Below, piece by piece: positions 26,001 through 32,160 of a stretch of 64,000 nucleotides of DNA. The stretch is taken from contig NC_065550.1 of assembly GCF_022605725.1 (NCBI RefSeq), forward strand, positions 6,634,001 to 6,698,000. The letters are read 5' to 3'. How positions within the stretch are numbered: the first letter of the stretch is position 1; each line of letters opens with the position of its first letter. Under the pieces are notes generated by a model. That model ran no database searches and was not told the origin of the DNA. It saw only the letters and a program-made list of their open reading frames with translations. The stretch is from Anthonomus grandis grandis. Its lineage: Eukaryota > Arthropoda > Insecta > Coleoptera > Curculionidae. The position numbers and the translations under genes were made by a program.

Positions 26001-29000
26001 TAAGATCCGAGCATTCTCAATGACTTATCGAGTACATATTAATTGTATTAGCTGACTAAATATAAGTCCTTCATCAAAAATATTTAAATCTCCTGGGCGA
26101 TTATTTTATAATGAAATACCCAATGTTACAGAAAATATTATGGTCTTGTATAGTACCTCACTCTTATTTTTGCAGAGACCTCTTACTTAAAAGGGTGGTA
26201 CTTTGCTCACTAAATAAGTATTTCATTCCTTATGTTTTTCTTACACATACAATTATTCTCCGAAATAGGAAATAAATAATAAATAAATAATTGATTTATT
26301 TCAAATCAACATACGTTTACGCATCTGTAATGAAATGACGTCGTAACAAAGAAAATGCTAGAAAAGGCAAAAAAAACTACAGACATCGAAATATGCTTTG
26401 AGTAACCTACAAAGTTGGACAAAATTCTCTTAAACAATATGGTTCATTTCTTCCAACTCTTTAATCTGGGCTTTTAACTTTTTGATAGAGTTAATGCATT
26501 TTATTTCGTCTGGTAGGGCATTGAATAAAGTCACACATATACAAAGGTGATTTTTCGGTCGTTGTAAGTTTATGAGCAATACATTTAAAGTTCATTGTTC
26601 TAGTATTGTAGCTATGCTCCATTTGATTTTAAATAAATGTTTATTTTGAAAAAAAAAAACACTAACATATGCAGGGTATTATAAAATTCGGTGAAAGTAT
26701 TTTAAGAGCCTATTGTTGAAGGTAAAATAATACTTTTTTTTACTATAAACATGTTTCCTAAAAAGCAATCCCCTCGCAAATTGCTTGAAGAAAATCGATT
26801 ATTTGGAACCGTGATTACAGTTATGCATCAAATCTCCTGAAGTCCCTGTTTTTTTAGGTGTTCTTAAGATTTTCCATCTCAAAAATGTTGTAAATTTTAA
26901 GAAAGGCAGGAGAGCTTCCATAAGTAGTCACGGCCCATTTCGTTTTTTTCTCTAATTTGATAATTTAATCGCGTTTTATAATGTTCCCCTTTCATTTACC
27001 AGCCATTTTCTCGAAAACGATTAATTGTATCAAAAAAATGCAAGAAACTAAAATTTTAGATTTTTTCATGGCTAACTAGATGGTGTGGCTAGATTTTTAA
27101 ATTTCTTATCGGAAACATAAGATAAGAGCCATAAGAAAAAAGAAAGAAAGAAAGAAAATGTGCTATATTACGTAAGACAACAAAATCTTGTGTACAAGCA
27201 TCTTAAAAACTAAAAAATTCCAAATTCATTTCAAACAAACATAACATCAAAAACACTTTACCATAAAATTTACACACATTACCAAAATTAATCATAACAA
27301 AACAGATTGAGAAAAAAAAGCATCTTTTTGATAAATTTGATTAAAAAATAAGTAAAGCTATCAATAAAACAGAATTTAGAGGAAGTAAATTTAATTATTT
27401 AATAGGAAACAAAACTAAAACACTAAAATGATGTCAGAGCACAGGTTAAAAGGTATCATTAAAAAAATCGTCAAGGCTATAATATGCCCTGCATAATAAA
27501 AGTGATTTTAATTCCTTTTTGAAAAAAATCGTTAACCTGGCGAGTCATATGACCAGTGTTAGAGGGAGGTTTAGGACATTTATGAATAAGAGTAGCTGTT
27601 TCTAATATAAAAAGAGAAAAAAGAGTTAGGATTTTTTGAGATATAAAGAGAGGTTCACAAGAATCTCTTAACCCAGCGGAATATAGGTATCTAACTGCCT
27701 TTTTTTGAATCACAAAAATTATGTTTAATAATCCCTTGTTGCTTAAACCCCAAAAAGGCAAGCCATAACGAAGATGGGACTCAATAAGAGAAAAGTACAC
27801 TGAACGTGCAACTACCCCTCCCAGCTCATGCCCCGCCATTCTTACTGCAAAGCATCCAGAGGATAATTTTGATGCAATATTTAGGATATGATCTTCGAAG
27901 CGAAGGCGACCATCAATGGTAATACCAAGGAATTTACAGCTTTCTTTGTTTTGCAAGGGGGAGTTTTCACTAAACATAAGGCCCTGAACGTCACACCTAA
28001 ATCCCATAATAAAGGTTGCCCACATTAAATACAAGCCTGTTTGCAGCAGACCACTCCGATAAAATCTTAAGATCCTTAAAAACCTGGGCTCTAACATCAG
28101 AATCTCTATGATTCCATAAAATGGTGGTATCATCAGCAAACTGAACCACTTTGCCCTGCAGTTTTAATGAACCCAAATTATTTACATAGAGTAAAAATAA
28201 TAGTGGTCCTAACACTGAACCCTGAGGTACTCCAGTTTTAAGGGATCTGGAATCCAATAAACATCCAGATACTGTAACTCTTTGGGTACGATTAGACAGA
28301 TAGGATTCCAGCCATTGCAACACCTCTAAAGCCATAATTATTGAGCTTAGACAGCAGTATTCCATGATCTACACAATCAAATGCCTTGGATAAATCGCAA
28401 AACACTGCCGCCTCGGACTCTCCAGAATTTAAGGACACATAGACACTTAAGACACCAAAAAGCCGAAAACAGCATCATGAGTCCCTCTTCCCGTTTGAAA
28501 TCCAAACTGATTTGCAGATAAAATGCAATTATATTGCAAAAAAGACAAAATTCTGATTTTTGCAAGTTTTTCAACTATCTTGGAGAGGGTAGATAATATA
28601 GAAATTGGATGGAAATTACAAGGCTTACTCAAATCTCCACCCTTATAAAGAGGGATAACCACTGCCTCCTTCAAACATGCTGGAAAGATGCCATTATAAA
28701 AGGAATTGTTTATGGCAGAAGCTAAGGCATTCAATGCTGAGTCAGGCAAAAGGAGTAGTAATTTTGATGATATCCCATCAGGTCCAGCTGATTTATGGTT
28801 TTTCATGCTTTTAATTGCATCTCTAACGTCAGTAAGGCTAACAGGATAAAAGAAAAAAGAATTTTGAACTGACACTTGTTGAATATAATGCAAAGGATCA
28901 ATATTAGTATTCACATTCTTGAGCAATAAATGAGCAATATTACAGTAATAATCATTTAAACTATTTGGTCTTACTTCTGGTTCTGAAACTTTCTTGTGAG

Positions 29001-30939
29001 AATGCCTGAAGTCATTTATAATTGACCAACATTCTCTCTGCCTATTTGAGGACATATTCAAGCGGTCACTATAATATTTAACCTTTGCTGCTTTTATCGT
29101 CTTTCTGTATAGACTACAATATTTCTGATGATAAAGAATAATGTTTGCATTAGTTGTAAACTTGCATAACTTAGCCAAAAAACAGAGGTTTTTAGCTGAA
29201 GTTCTGAGGCCTGCTGTGACCCATGGTTCTCTATTTTTCATTTTAAGCCTCTTTTTAGGAAAACACTGATTGATCTTGTCACATAGCACATGAAATAACA
29301 AAGTAAATGGATCAGGAGCCATTTCAACTGCATTCCAATTAACCAAAGCTGTAGTAGAAGAAAAAGCATTAAAATTTTCTCTGCTGAAAATTCTTCCTAT
29401 ATAATGAGATGAAGGAAATACAGTGTTGCATGGAATCCTAGCAAGAATGGCTTCATGGTCAGAAATACCAGATGAGAGTACTCTACATAACACATTATTA
29501 AAATTTGTACACAAATAATCAATAGTAGTTGCAGATGAGGATGTTATATGTGTGGGTGAAAGAACATACATCTTCAAGTCATAAGATTCCAATATACTTA
29601 AAAGGGATGTATAATATGATGGCAAGCTTATATCAGTGAAGTTAATATTAAAGTCACCAGCCAATATAACTATGGAGTGTAGAGACAATTGGGATAATAG
29701 AGAATCAAGTTTGTCCAGGAACATACCAATATCTCCTGTGGGTGGTCTATAAACACAAAGAACATATAAATTAAATCCCTTACAAAAACAAAGGGAGAAT
29801 TCAAAAACCTTCTCCAACAGAAAGCTATTATACTTATTAATTTTACAGAAAAAAGCTTCAATTGTTTGTTTAACTAAAATAGCTGTTCCTCCATGTATGG
29901 AGTGTTGCCGACAAAAAATTGATATAGGAATATAATCAGATATTAAGAAACATTCGTTAGGCTTTAACCAGTGCTCAGTTAGTAATACAATATCAGGAAA
30001 ATCACATGAATCAAGTAAAAGATGAAGCTCGGCCATTTTATTTCTTAGAGACTGTATATTTAAAATAAAACTACTGAAACTTTTCGCATGCTTATTTTCG
30101 ATGTTATTTATAGAATGTGAGTGAGCTTCATCTTCTGTGTATTTATCTATAAAAAAGAATCCCTATCACAGTCAGTATCTATTGATTACTTGGTTTTATT
30201 GTGAACACTTTTTTGATGAAATGCTACTTTTGAAATGTTTTAAAAAATGGGTATACAGTAATGATGCCAAATCTGATCCAAAGTATTAAAACTTGTTTTT
30301 TTTTTTAATTCAATTATCAAGCTAATTAAGTTTTGTTATGAGTTTGAGCAAATGGTGCACAACTATATCTTATTTTAAATTTTATCAATAAGTTTTTATT
30401 GTTAAACTCTTAGTATTATAGTTATTATGGTACATACAGAAATTAGGTTTTCTAGGTACCTAAGATAATTACAATAGTAAACATAAAAATTTTTGTATAA
30501 TATAAACATGTATGTAACAATTTAATTTTGGTAATATATGAGTATAACTGTTGTTAATGTTCTAAATAATCAATTTTCTTCAAACAAAATTGTGCAGGCT
30601 GTAGCTCAGAGCGGAAGCATTTTACGACTCTAACAATACACTCTTAAAATATTTGCACCCTGAATAAATAATTTTTTTTTTAAATTGGGAAAATTGTTGT
30701 TTTTTAATATTTTTTTAATCTTTTTAGCAGTGGTTTCCTCCTTCATTACTTTGCATGCAAACTTGTTTTAACTAATTAAGCCACAGAAGGGAACTATATT
30801 AACTTGTTATCAGCTTTATAAGAGGGGTATAAGAAACTCCAAAAGTTTAATATTATAGAGTAAAATTTTTACCTCTGTCAGGAAAGTACAACTCTAACCC
30901 TAAAACGGTATCACCAACGGGAGGCTGAATATTTTGCAT
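2385..30939 (-). CDS. MCM8: MCM8 helicase gene, nine exons, 3' end outside window
   Basis: MCM8 is an AAA+ helicase of the MCM family that works with MCM9 in homologous recombination and meiotic crossover control in the nucleus; the Drosophila orthologue is rec. Nine exons join in consistent phase: 30873-30939, 24149-24481, 23817-24058, 16220-16324, 16011-16166, 15744-15960, 12843-13007, 2784-2986, 2385-2729. Together they give 1833 nt, or 611 codons, with no stop. In order they hold the N-terminal domain, a CxxC...CxxC zinc finger, the OB fold, Walker A GDPGLGKSQ, Walker B CCIDEFDKM, sensor-1 AAANP, arginine finger SRFD and the sensor-2 region ending LIRLTQ. Human MCM8 has 840 residues, so the C-terminal winged-helix part is missing here and should lie left of position 1. 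Four introns are 50-90 nt; the other four are 2.7-9.9 kb and carry transposons. Identity is secure; the exact start is less so. Confidence 0.93.
2784..2986 (-). CDS. MCM8: MCM8 exon 8 (sensor 1, arginine finger)
   Basis: The acceptor CTACTAG|AAGCTA leads to EAMEQQTISIAKGGVVCSLP, then ILAAANPVGGHYDKSKTV (sensor-1 asparagine) and MLSRFDLIFIILD (arginine finger). The donor is CAG|GTATTT, phase 0. Conservation with vertebrate MCM8 is very high across the exon, and no disabling change is seen. Confidence 0.95.
2987..4924. other. AT-rich intron 7 sequence with one hairpin
   Basis: No protein-coding signal was found. A block of higher GC content at 3210-3470 contains the perfect inverted repeat at 3411-3453, listed separately. 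Near 3517, AACCCTGTATATG looks like the outer end of a mariner-type terminal repeat whose partner I could not find. The rest is AT-rich. Confidence 0.4.
3411..3453. repeat. Perfect 18-bp inverted repeat, 7-nt loop
   Basis: ATCTCTGTATGAGCCCTA at 3411-3428 is repeated exactly in reverse complement at 3436-3453, with CAGAAAC between. As RNA it would fold into a strong hairpin on either strand. It lies in MCM8 intron 7 and is not part of any element I recognise. Confidence 0.85.
4925..5775 (-). mobile_element. CR1/Jockey-type LINE reverse transcriptase fragment
   Basis: On the minus strand this carries scattered RT blocks. KMVNKLRRKQRN...LNEFYCAIGSNLA is the linker before the RT. FCDLTKAFNCVDH and an eroded PQGS/ADD region lie at about 5180-5470. 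LTLNIAKTSIINF...NKFLGIDIDNKLKFESHI follows the catalytic site. Frames are broken, there is an internal deletion near 5470, and homology stops abruptly near 4925, so both the 5' part and the 3' end are missing. It looks related to the larger copy at 27440-30170. Confidence 0.72.
6146..6442 (+). pseudogene. Harbinger transposase N-terminal exon, copy A
   Basis: The ATG at 6146 starts MSSSDEDDLLAVLHL, followed by RRRFWVHPFWQEQRRYSAFN, EKFRLFYRMS and a frameshifted KKDTNYRQSV. This is the usual N-terminal region of HARBI1-like transposases (RRxxWVHPW, FR.FFRMS, KKDTN). The reading frame breaks at about 6355. The rest of the transposase is deleted in this copy. Confidence 0.8.
6596..7440 (-). pseudogene. 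Harbinger MADF/BESS partner protein, C-terminal part, copy A
   Basis: The minus strand holds an acidic, Gln-rich linker (7075-7422, with DSEEDVDF and LQLQQQDLTN) and a degraded BESS-like tail nearer 6600-6900. It matches the complete version in copy B, and the two can be aligned across their length. The partner protein of Harbinger elements is a DNA-binding, nuclear-import cofactor of the transposase. Frameshifts make it inactive. Confidence 0.7.
8109..11007 (+). pseudogene. Harbinger transposase, copy B, broken
   Basis: The N-terminal exon 8109-8261 (MSSSDEDNLLAVLHL) continues after an insertion at 8846-8950 (KKDTNYRQSVSAEERLLITLR). The DDE domain lies at 10282-11007: LWNLPNCIGSIGRKHIRLKYP, FNYKGYFSVVLLAVCDADG, GEFGRVSDGRALKES, YFFAADEAFPLTQTILKPYP, then NARLSRG, a stop, and VEYAFGVLTSKF. 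Family members have CIGAIDGKH, so the first catalytic Asp is changed to Gly (SIGRKH). The second Asp and the Glu of DEAFPL remain. About 35 residues between the two blocks are not found. The antisense MADF/BESS exon lies between these exons. Confidence 0.85.
8320..8475. repeat. 56-bp tandem repeat, about 2.7 units
   Basis: Units start at 8320, 8376 and 8432 with GAAAAGATCTAGGGAGGGTT and end in GGCTCGAAGGACCAT; the third unit diverges after about 30 bp. The array forms the left part of the roughly 550-bp block (about 8287-8840) that is absent from copy A. That block may be a solo LTR or another small insertion, but clear ends and target duplications were not found. Confidence 0.85.
9103..11357 (-). 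pseudogene. Harbinger MADF/BESS partner gene, copy B
   Basis: Exon 1 (11357-11210) begins MRDDREFNVKFVQLMESHPC and gives the first half of a MADF domain (LYDVTSKYYHRV...VWQTIAKQLNAS). A donor CAG|GTAAGC follows. The acceptor TTTCAG|CTTCTG at 10049 gives SECKLQWRNLW, completing the MADF domain, then an acidic linker (9933-9631). After a frameshift comes a BESS-like tail, PEQKRRFKIGIISLASDIL, in 9378-9103. A stop soon after the MADF domain and at least one frameshift disable it. Such proteins bind the transposon ends and assist the transposase. The intron contains the transposase DDE exon on the other strand. Confidence 0.82.
11640..12100 (-). mobile_element. hAT transposase remnant (ZBED type)
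   Basis: The minus strand reads LPDIKKFKEIVSKQIRSRFD (from about 11990 to 11930), then in another frame HDIAIFLDPRYKMHESSFG (from about 11905). FLDPRYK is typical of ZBED-type hAT transposases, just before the C-terminal dimerisation region. The rest of the protein is missing and frames are shifted. Confidence 0.65.
12125..12275. repeat. CGGTTT/AACCGG-rich block, likely hAT terminal sequence
   Basis: This stretch contains many diverged copies of CGGTTTTAA and ACCGGTTTACCGGTTACC. Such AACCGG-rich sequence is common near the ends of ZBED-type hAT elements, and it adjoins the hAT remnant to its left. No target duplication was identified. Confidence 0.45.
12843..13007 (-). CDS. MCM8: MCM8 exon 7 (Walker B)
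   Basis: The acceptor ATTTTAG|GTGTGT completes the glycine from exon 6 and gives VYVCGNVSTTSGLTVTM, then LEAGALVIADQG and the Walker B box CCIDEFDKM. The exon must end in phase 1 to fit exon 8. The only fitting donor is the weak GTGG|GTTTTT, giving QHAVEAMEQQ where vertebrates have QHQALLEAMEQQ, two residues longer. A stronger donor-like AAG|GTAACA further on is excluded by an in-frame TAG before it. Confidence 0.85.
13279..14985 (+). mobile_element. Tc1/mariner element with TIRs and TA duplication
   Basis: The ends TACAGATATAATCATTC (13279) and TACAGATATGATCATTC (reverse strand from 14985) continue with AAC, C or T, and TCGCCTATAGG on both sides. TIRs of about 40 bp are therefore clear despite mismatches. 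TA dinucleotides flank both ends (13277-13278 and 14986-14987). The element lies in MCM8 intron 6, in antisense orientation to the gene, and carries one broken transposase gene. Confidence 0.88.
13578..14643 (+). pseudogene. Tc1/mariner transposase, DD41D spacing, frameshifted
   Basis: The ATG at 13578 gives MCSLEEKKQIIKWYYAG and a helix-turn-helix region. A stop at about 13762 and frame changes follow. The catalytic part 13934-14503 is open, with ILFSDESSFS (first Asp), FQLDGCPAHNA (second Asp) and APNDFFLLGYLK (third Asp). I count 41 residues between the second and third, which fits the DD41D (rosa-like) group. A further frame change near 14500 precedes the natural end GGLFEPDIR. The cut-and-paste enzyme is inactive as it stands. 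Confidence 0.82.
14988..15743. other. AT-rich intron 6 sequence
   Basis: No gene signal was found. An imperfect inverted repeat of AAAAAACAAG with CTTGTTTTTT lies at 15153-15192. The remainder is AT-rich intron up to the exon 6 donor. Confidence 0.4.
15744..15960 (-). CDS. MCM8: MCM8 exon 6 (Walker A)
   Basis: The acceptor TTTTAG|AAAATT follows a 50-nt intron; the donor is AGAG|GTATAT, phase 1. The peptide carries LVQSLCPTIFGHELVKAGLL followed by the P-loop GDPGLGKSQML and NVSPRG. The start FGHELVKAG and the P-loop are almost identical to vertebrate MCM8, and this was the clearest evidence for the family. Confidence 0.95.
16011..16166 (-). CDS. MCM8: MCM8 exon 5
   Basis: There are 52 codons in phase 0, ending FTPEDYSAIQ before donor CAG|GTACAT; the vertebrate equivalent ends FSLKDLYAIQ. 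The acceptor is ambiguous. TTTAAG|GTCGTA gives the stated start, while ATAAAAG|AAACTC, 15 nt upstream (exon start 16181), keeps the frame and would add KLKFK. The stretch is Asn/Lys-rich and poorly conserved, as this linker is in other MCM8 proteins. Confidence 0.85.
16220..16324 (-). CDS. MCM8: MCM8 exon 4 (OB-fold strand region)
   Basis: The acceptor is TTGTAG|GGTGAC and the donor ATTAAG|GTATTT. The 35 codons read KIPQSLKCELTDDLV...CGDDITITGIIK, matching the RIPRTIECELVHDLVDSC...GDTVTITGIVK block of vertebrate MCM8. The exon is phase 0 on both sides. It is a few residues shorter than the vertebrate protein at the junction with exon 3. Confidence 0.9.
16465..17092 (+). mobile_element. CR1/Jockey-type LINE 3' end with (TTTA)n tail
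   Basis: An open stretch from about 16473 reads FYYAYVHSRIAYGIMFWGS, the conserved block downstream of the RT in these LINEs (YxxxxxSRLxYGIxFWG). After frame damage a basic C-terminal tail (KFKKEMLS) and a 3' UTR follow. The copy ends in a TTTA microsatellite at 17050-17091, which is the usual tail of this group. It is 5'-truncated and antisense to MCM8 within intron 3. Confidence 0.75.
17050..17091 (+). repeat. (TTTA)n microsatellite, LINE tail
   Basis: About eight uninterrupted TTTA units follow the LINE 3' UTR. The position suggests it arose as the tail of the element during target-primed reverse transcription. Confidence 0.85.
17093..18609. other. AT-rich intron 3 sequence
   Basis: No open frame of interest was found. 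A second ATAAATAAATAAATTTG motif at about 17797-17813 may be another LINE tail, but no coding sequence before it could be recognised. The rest is simple AT-rich DNA. Confidence 0.35.
18610..21104 (+). mobile_element. Pogo-like element shell with hAT inside
   Basis: The ends CCGTAATATGG (18610) and, reversed, CCGTAAAACGGGGTGAACTT (21104) are flanked by TA at 18608-18609 and 21105-21106, fitting a pogo/Tc1-type insertion. Both ends carry GAACTTGACC, and the motif recurs inside near 20900-20940 (CAAGTTCACCCC, GGGGCGAAGTTGACC). A short acidic tail at 20377-20531 (DSDFEDLLEKESSDHSSDPE) looks like the C-terminus of a pogo/jerky-type transposase. The rest of the transposase is absent. A hAT remnant occupies 18705-20098. 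Confidence 0.7.
18705..20098 (+). mobile_element. hAT element remnant (SCND3/FAM200-like), nested
   Basis: Several frames add up to a hAT transposase of the SCND3/FAM200/ZBED5 type: VSYRIAQAGEAHTGEQIF and CTDGAKAMTGRTAG (18749-18970), HCILHR, then a WLSRG motif in another frame near 19145, KLNLSLQGKQTTVF (19239-19481), and the dimerisation end LSVLLPFPTAYLCETGFSAY...KTKYRNRLD (19495-19953). The right terminus GTTTGAGTAACACTG ends at 20098 and matches the CAGTGTTACTCAAAC type TIR of this group. No left TIR was found, so the 5' part is lost. Confidence 0.78.
21450..22695 (+). mobile_element. CR1/Jockey-type LINE, 3' half
   Basis: The open frame 21450-21743 holds RT blocks QGVPQGSVLGLLLFIIFVADL and the catalytic YADD (YHKYADDLQIYLP). 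The next frame, 21816-22022, has the downstream LxWVDQLGLCMDNRMSFNAHV block. From about 22040 to 22500 the C-terminal part is broken by stops, and a tail with AATAAAG and T-rich DNA ends near 22695. It is 5'-truncated, antisense to MCM8, and inactive. Confidence 0.78.
22696..23816. other. Stretch without recognised genes (intron 3, distal part)
   Basis: The plus frame 23223-23438 is open but resembles nothing I know. AACACCCTGTATATG at about 23672-23686 is the kind of outer end seen in mariner-type elements with TACAGGGTGTT termini; no partner end was found. The rest is AT-rich. Confidence 0.35.
23817..24058 (-). CDS. MCM8: MCM8 exon 3 (zinc finger)
   Basis: The acceptor is TTTGCAG|GTAAGT and the donor GAT|GTAAGT. 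The exon reads KLVSLRGTVIKVSP, typical of the MCM OB fold, followed by a zinc-binding pattern CNAC...CQNC, then VDIQNVVLQEID. It is separated from exon 2 by a 90-nt intron and ends in phase 0. The exon itself begins with GTAAGT, which looks like a donor but is coding here, because the protein match runs straight through it. Confidence 0.92.
24149..24481 (-). CDS. MCM8: MCM8 exon 2 (N-terminal domain)
   Basis: The exon is bounded by acceptor TTTAGCAG|GAGATG and donor CTCG|GTAAGT. The 333-nt frame is open throughout and ends INYEPIQFIKEVNVTYLG, which matches the conserved NYEPLTQLKNVRANYYGKY stretch of vertebrate MCM8. Phase is one base at both ends. A decayed mariner begins 147 bp upstream of this exon, inside intron 1. 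Confidence 0.9.
24628..25814 (-). mobile_element. Decayed mariner-type element with TIRs
   Basis: The left end TACAGGGCGAGTCGGAAGGA and the reversed right end TACAGGGTAAGTCAGGAGGA are flanked by TA (24626-24627, 25815-25816). Both continue into CGCACCAACTCCAGGTGAGT or a close variant, so the TIRs are about 45 bp. The minus strand inside (about 25690-24850) keeps pieces of a transposase: MVDSDLISPHILDNRLTGE, NELKALLEEHPLN, SPNLTPLDHCLWSWFKNKVY and TREALIRRIRNA. The middle of the catalytic domain is deleted. It lies in MCM8 intron 1. Confidence 0.8.
25817..26254. other. AT-rich intron 1 sequence
   Basis: No coding pattern was seen on either strand. A poly-A run lies at 25930-25942. Confidence 0.35.
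26255..26640 (-). mobile_element. LINE 3' end, 5'-truncated
   Basis: On the minus strand FIQCPTRRNKMH and, in another frame, NALPDEIKCINSIKKLKAQI match the C-terminal end of CR1/Jockey-type reverse transcriptases. They are followed by a 3' UTR and an (ATAA)n-like tail at about 26262-26290. It is a short relic. Confidence 0.6.
26641..27440. other. Intron 1 sequence with (GAAA)n
   Basis: CAGGGTATTATAAAATTCGG at about 26675 resembles the end of a small inverted-repeat element, but no matching end was found. A GAAA microsatellite lies at 27137-27158. No gene was seen. Confidence 0.4.
27440..30170 (-). mobile_element. CR1/Jockey-type LINE with endonuclease and reverse transcriptase
   Basis: Most of ORF2 is present in the sense direction of MCM8 within intron 1. 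The 5' limit is a cluster of stops near 30162, and the first recognisable block is LNIQSLRNKMAELHLLLD. The 3' UTR fades out near 27440, without a clear tail. Three frame changes split ORF2, so it is not active. It resembles the fragment at 4925-5775. Confidence 0.82.
27477..30154 (-). pseudogene. LINE ORF2: AP endonuclease and reverse transcriptase, frameshifted
   Basis: The endonuclease (to about 29420) has PDIVLLTEHWL, LCVYRPPTGD, VILAGDFNINF and the end SGISDHEAILAR. The RT begins near 28860 with NHKSAGPDGISSKLL, continues PLYKGGDLSKPCNFHPISIL, then after a frame change near 28450 FCDLSKAFDCVDHG, TGVPQGSVLGPLLFLLYVN and the catalytic FADD (VQFADDTTILW). A third frame (from about 28139) holds CKFLGITIDGRLRFEDHI and ESHLRYGLPFWG through to the C-terminus at 27477. 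The YADD tyrosine is replaced by phenylalanine. ORF1 is not present. Confidence 0.83.
30171..30872. other. AT-rich intron 1 sequence next to exon 1
   Basis: No gene or repeat was recognised. GCTGTAGCTCAGAGCGGAAG at about 30599 resembles a tRNA A box, but no B box or cloverleaf follows. Confidence 0.35.
30873..30939 (-). CDS. MCM8: MCM8 exon 1 (probable start codon)
   Basis: The ATG at 30937-30939 opens 22 codons ending LGLELYFPDR plus one base, followed by donor AGAG|GTAAAA. The phase (one base left over) fits the start of exon 2, making a glycine codon across the junction. The peptide corresponds to the KLYFSEVY region of the vertebrate MCM8 N-terminus. The frame is open upstream without an in-frame ATG, and CAG directly precedes the ATG, so this could be an acceptor site with a further upstream exon. 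The N-terminus would then be longer than given. Confidence 0.72.
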
Positions 30940-31244
30940 CTGTACTGATATATGTTTGTTAGTAGCTTTATTCGAAAATAAATAATACAATAATACAAAA
31001 CTAGACTGTTTATTTTGATTTTTAAATTTCAATTTCAATTTTGTTTTGAATTAGGGTTCGGTGTTGCCAACAATAAAATTGTTAGAGTGCCTGTAGGCAT
31101 GTCAATAATCAGTAGTTAAGGCCCCTACACACGGCCCGATTAATGCCATAGTCAAATATTATTCCTTATTGTATAACCAAGTCTGGATATAAGGAGACTG
31201 ATCTCGCGCGCTTCTCAAATGAGATGACGCCACGAACTTATAAA
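30940..31244 (-). promoter_or_regulatory. Probable MCM8 5' flank
   Basis: This is the interval between the likely MCM8 start codon and the hAT target duplication. It is AT-rich near the gene and more balanced at 31110-31244 (ACACACGGCC, GCGCGC). No TATA box at a convincing distance was seen. The role as promoter is inferred only from position and would change if an upstream exon exists. Confidence 0.35.
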
Positions 31245-32160
31245 TATACCTGCAGTGTTGCCAGAATGATTTTTGTATATGTAACAGGCAAGCCAACTAA
31301 AAACTAATAAAATGCCATACAAATGTAACAGATTATCACTTATTACTAAAAATACAAATTATTCACGAAATTTCGTGTCGCCGATTTAGTAAAGACATAA
31401 AAGCAATTTTTAACGGACAAAATGATTAATAGGAAAAAAGTTAAATAAAAAACGTATATATGGTATGCTCCTATATTTCCTGCAACCCTCAATACACCCA
31501 AATATAAGAAGCAATGGGTCTGGCCGAGCGAAGGATGCTATTTTTGTTTCACCATTTTATGAATAAAATCTAGTCATTATTTTATCGAAAACTTATGGAT
31601 ATATTACCTAATATTATTACTATTAGAAAATAAAATTAATAAAAAACTCATTTAACGTCTTTTATTTCTTTATTTATATAGGATTATTATAGATCTAAAA
31701 AATACCAACAAAAACAGAACGCACCAAAGATAATTCTTAGATATCTTACAAACCTAATGAAAAAAAATCACATAACTGTAAGTATAGGAATGATAGGAAC
31801 TAATATGGAAACAAATAATCTAGGTAATAATACAAAAAACTTTTGGTACATCAGACTTAAGAAAATTAGACTAATTATATGTATAATAGGTATTTAAATG
31901 CACTTTTAAGCCACTAATAGGTTCATAAACCATAACCTTAACTTACAAACAAAAATTAAAAACTCGAAAAAAAATATTTCAACCACGAACATTTCCTAAA
32001 AATTAATATGTAGATATAATACTTCAGGCAGATATTAATACATAAACTCAACAAAAATAAAACACTAATTCCAAAAACAAAACAAAAATGGCAACCAAAG
32101 ATTAGTTCTAGGGTAGAAAAAAAGGAACATAAATTCGTCATAATAAAATAATCATTATAG

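Noticed and set aside
30599..30640. tRNA-like A box GCTGTAGCTCAGAGCGG
   Set aside because: No B box, no acceptor stem and no cloverleaf could be drawn from the following bases.
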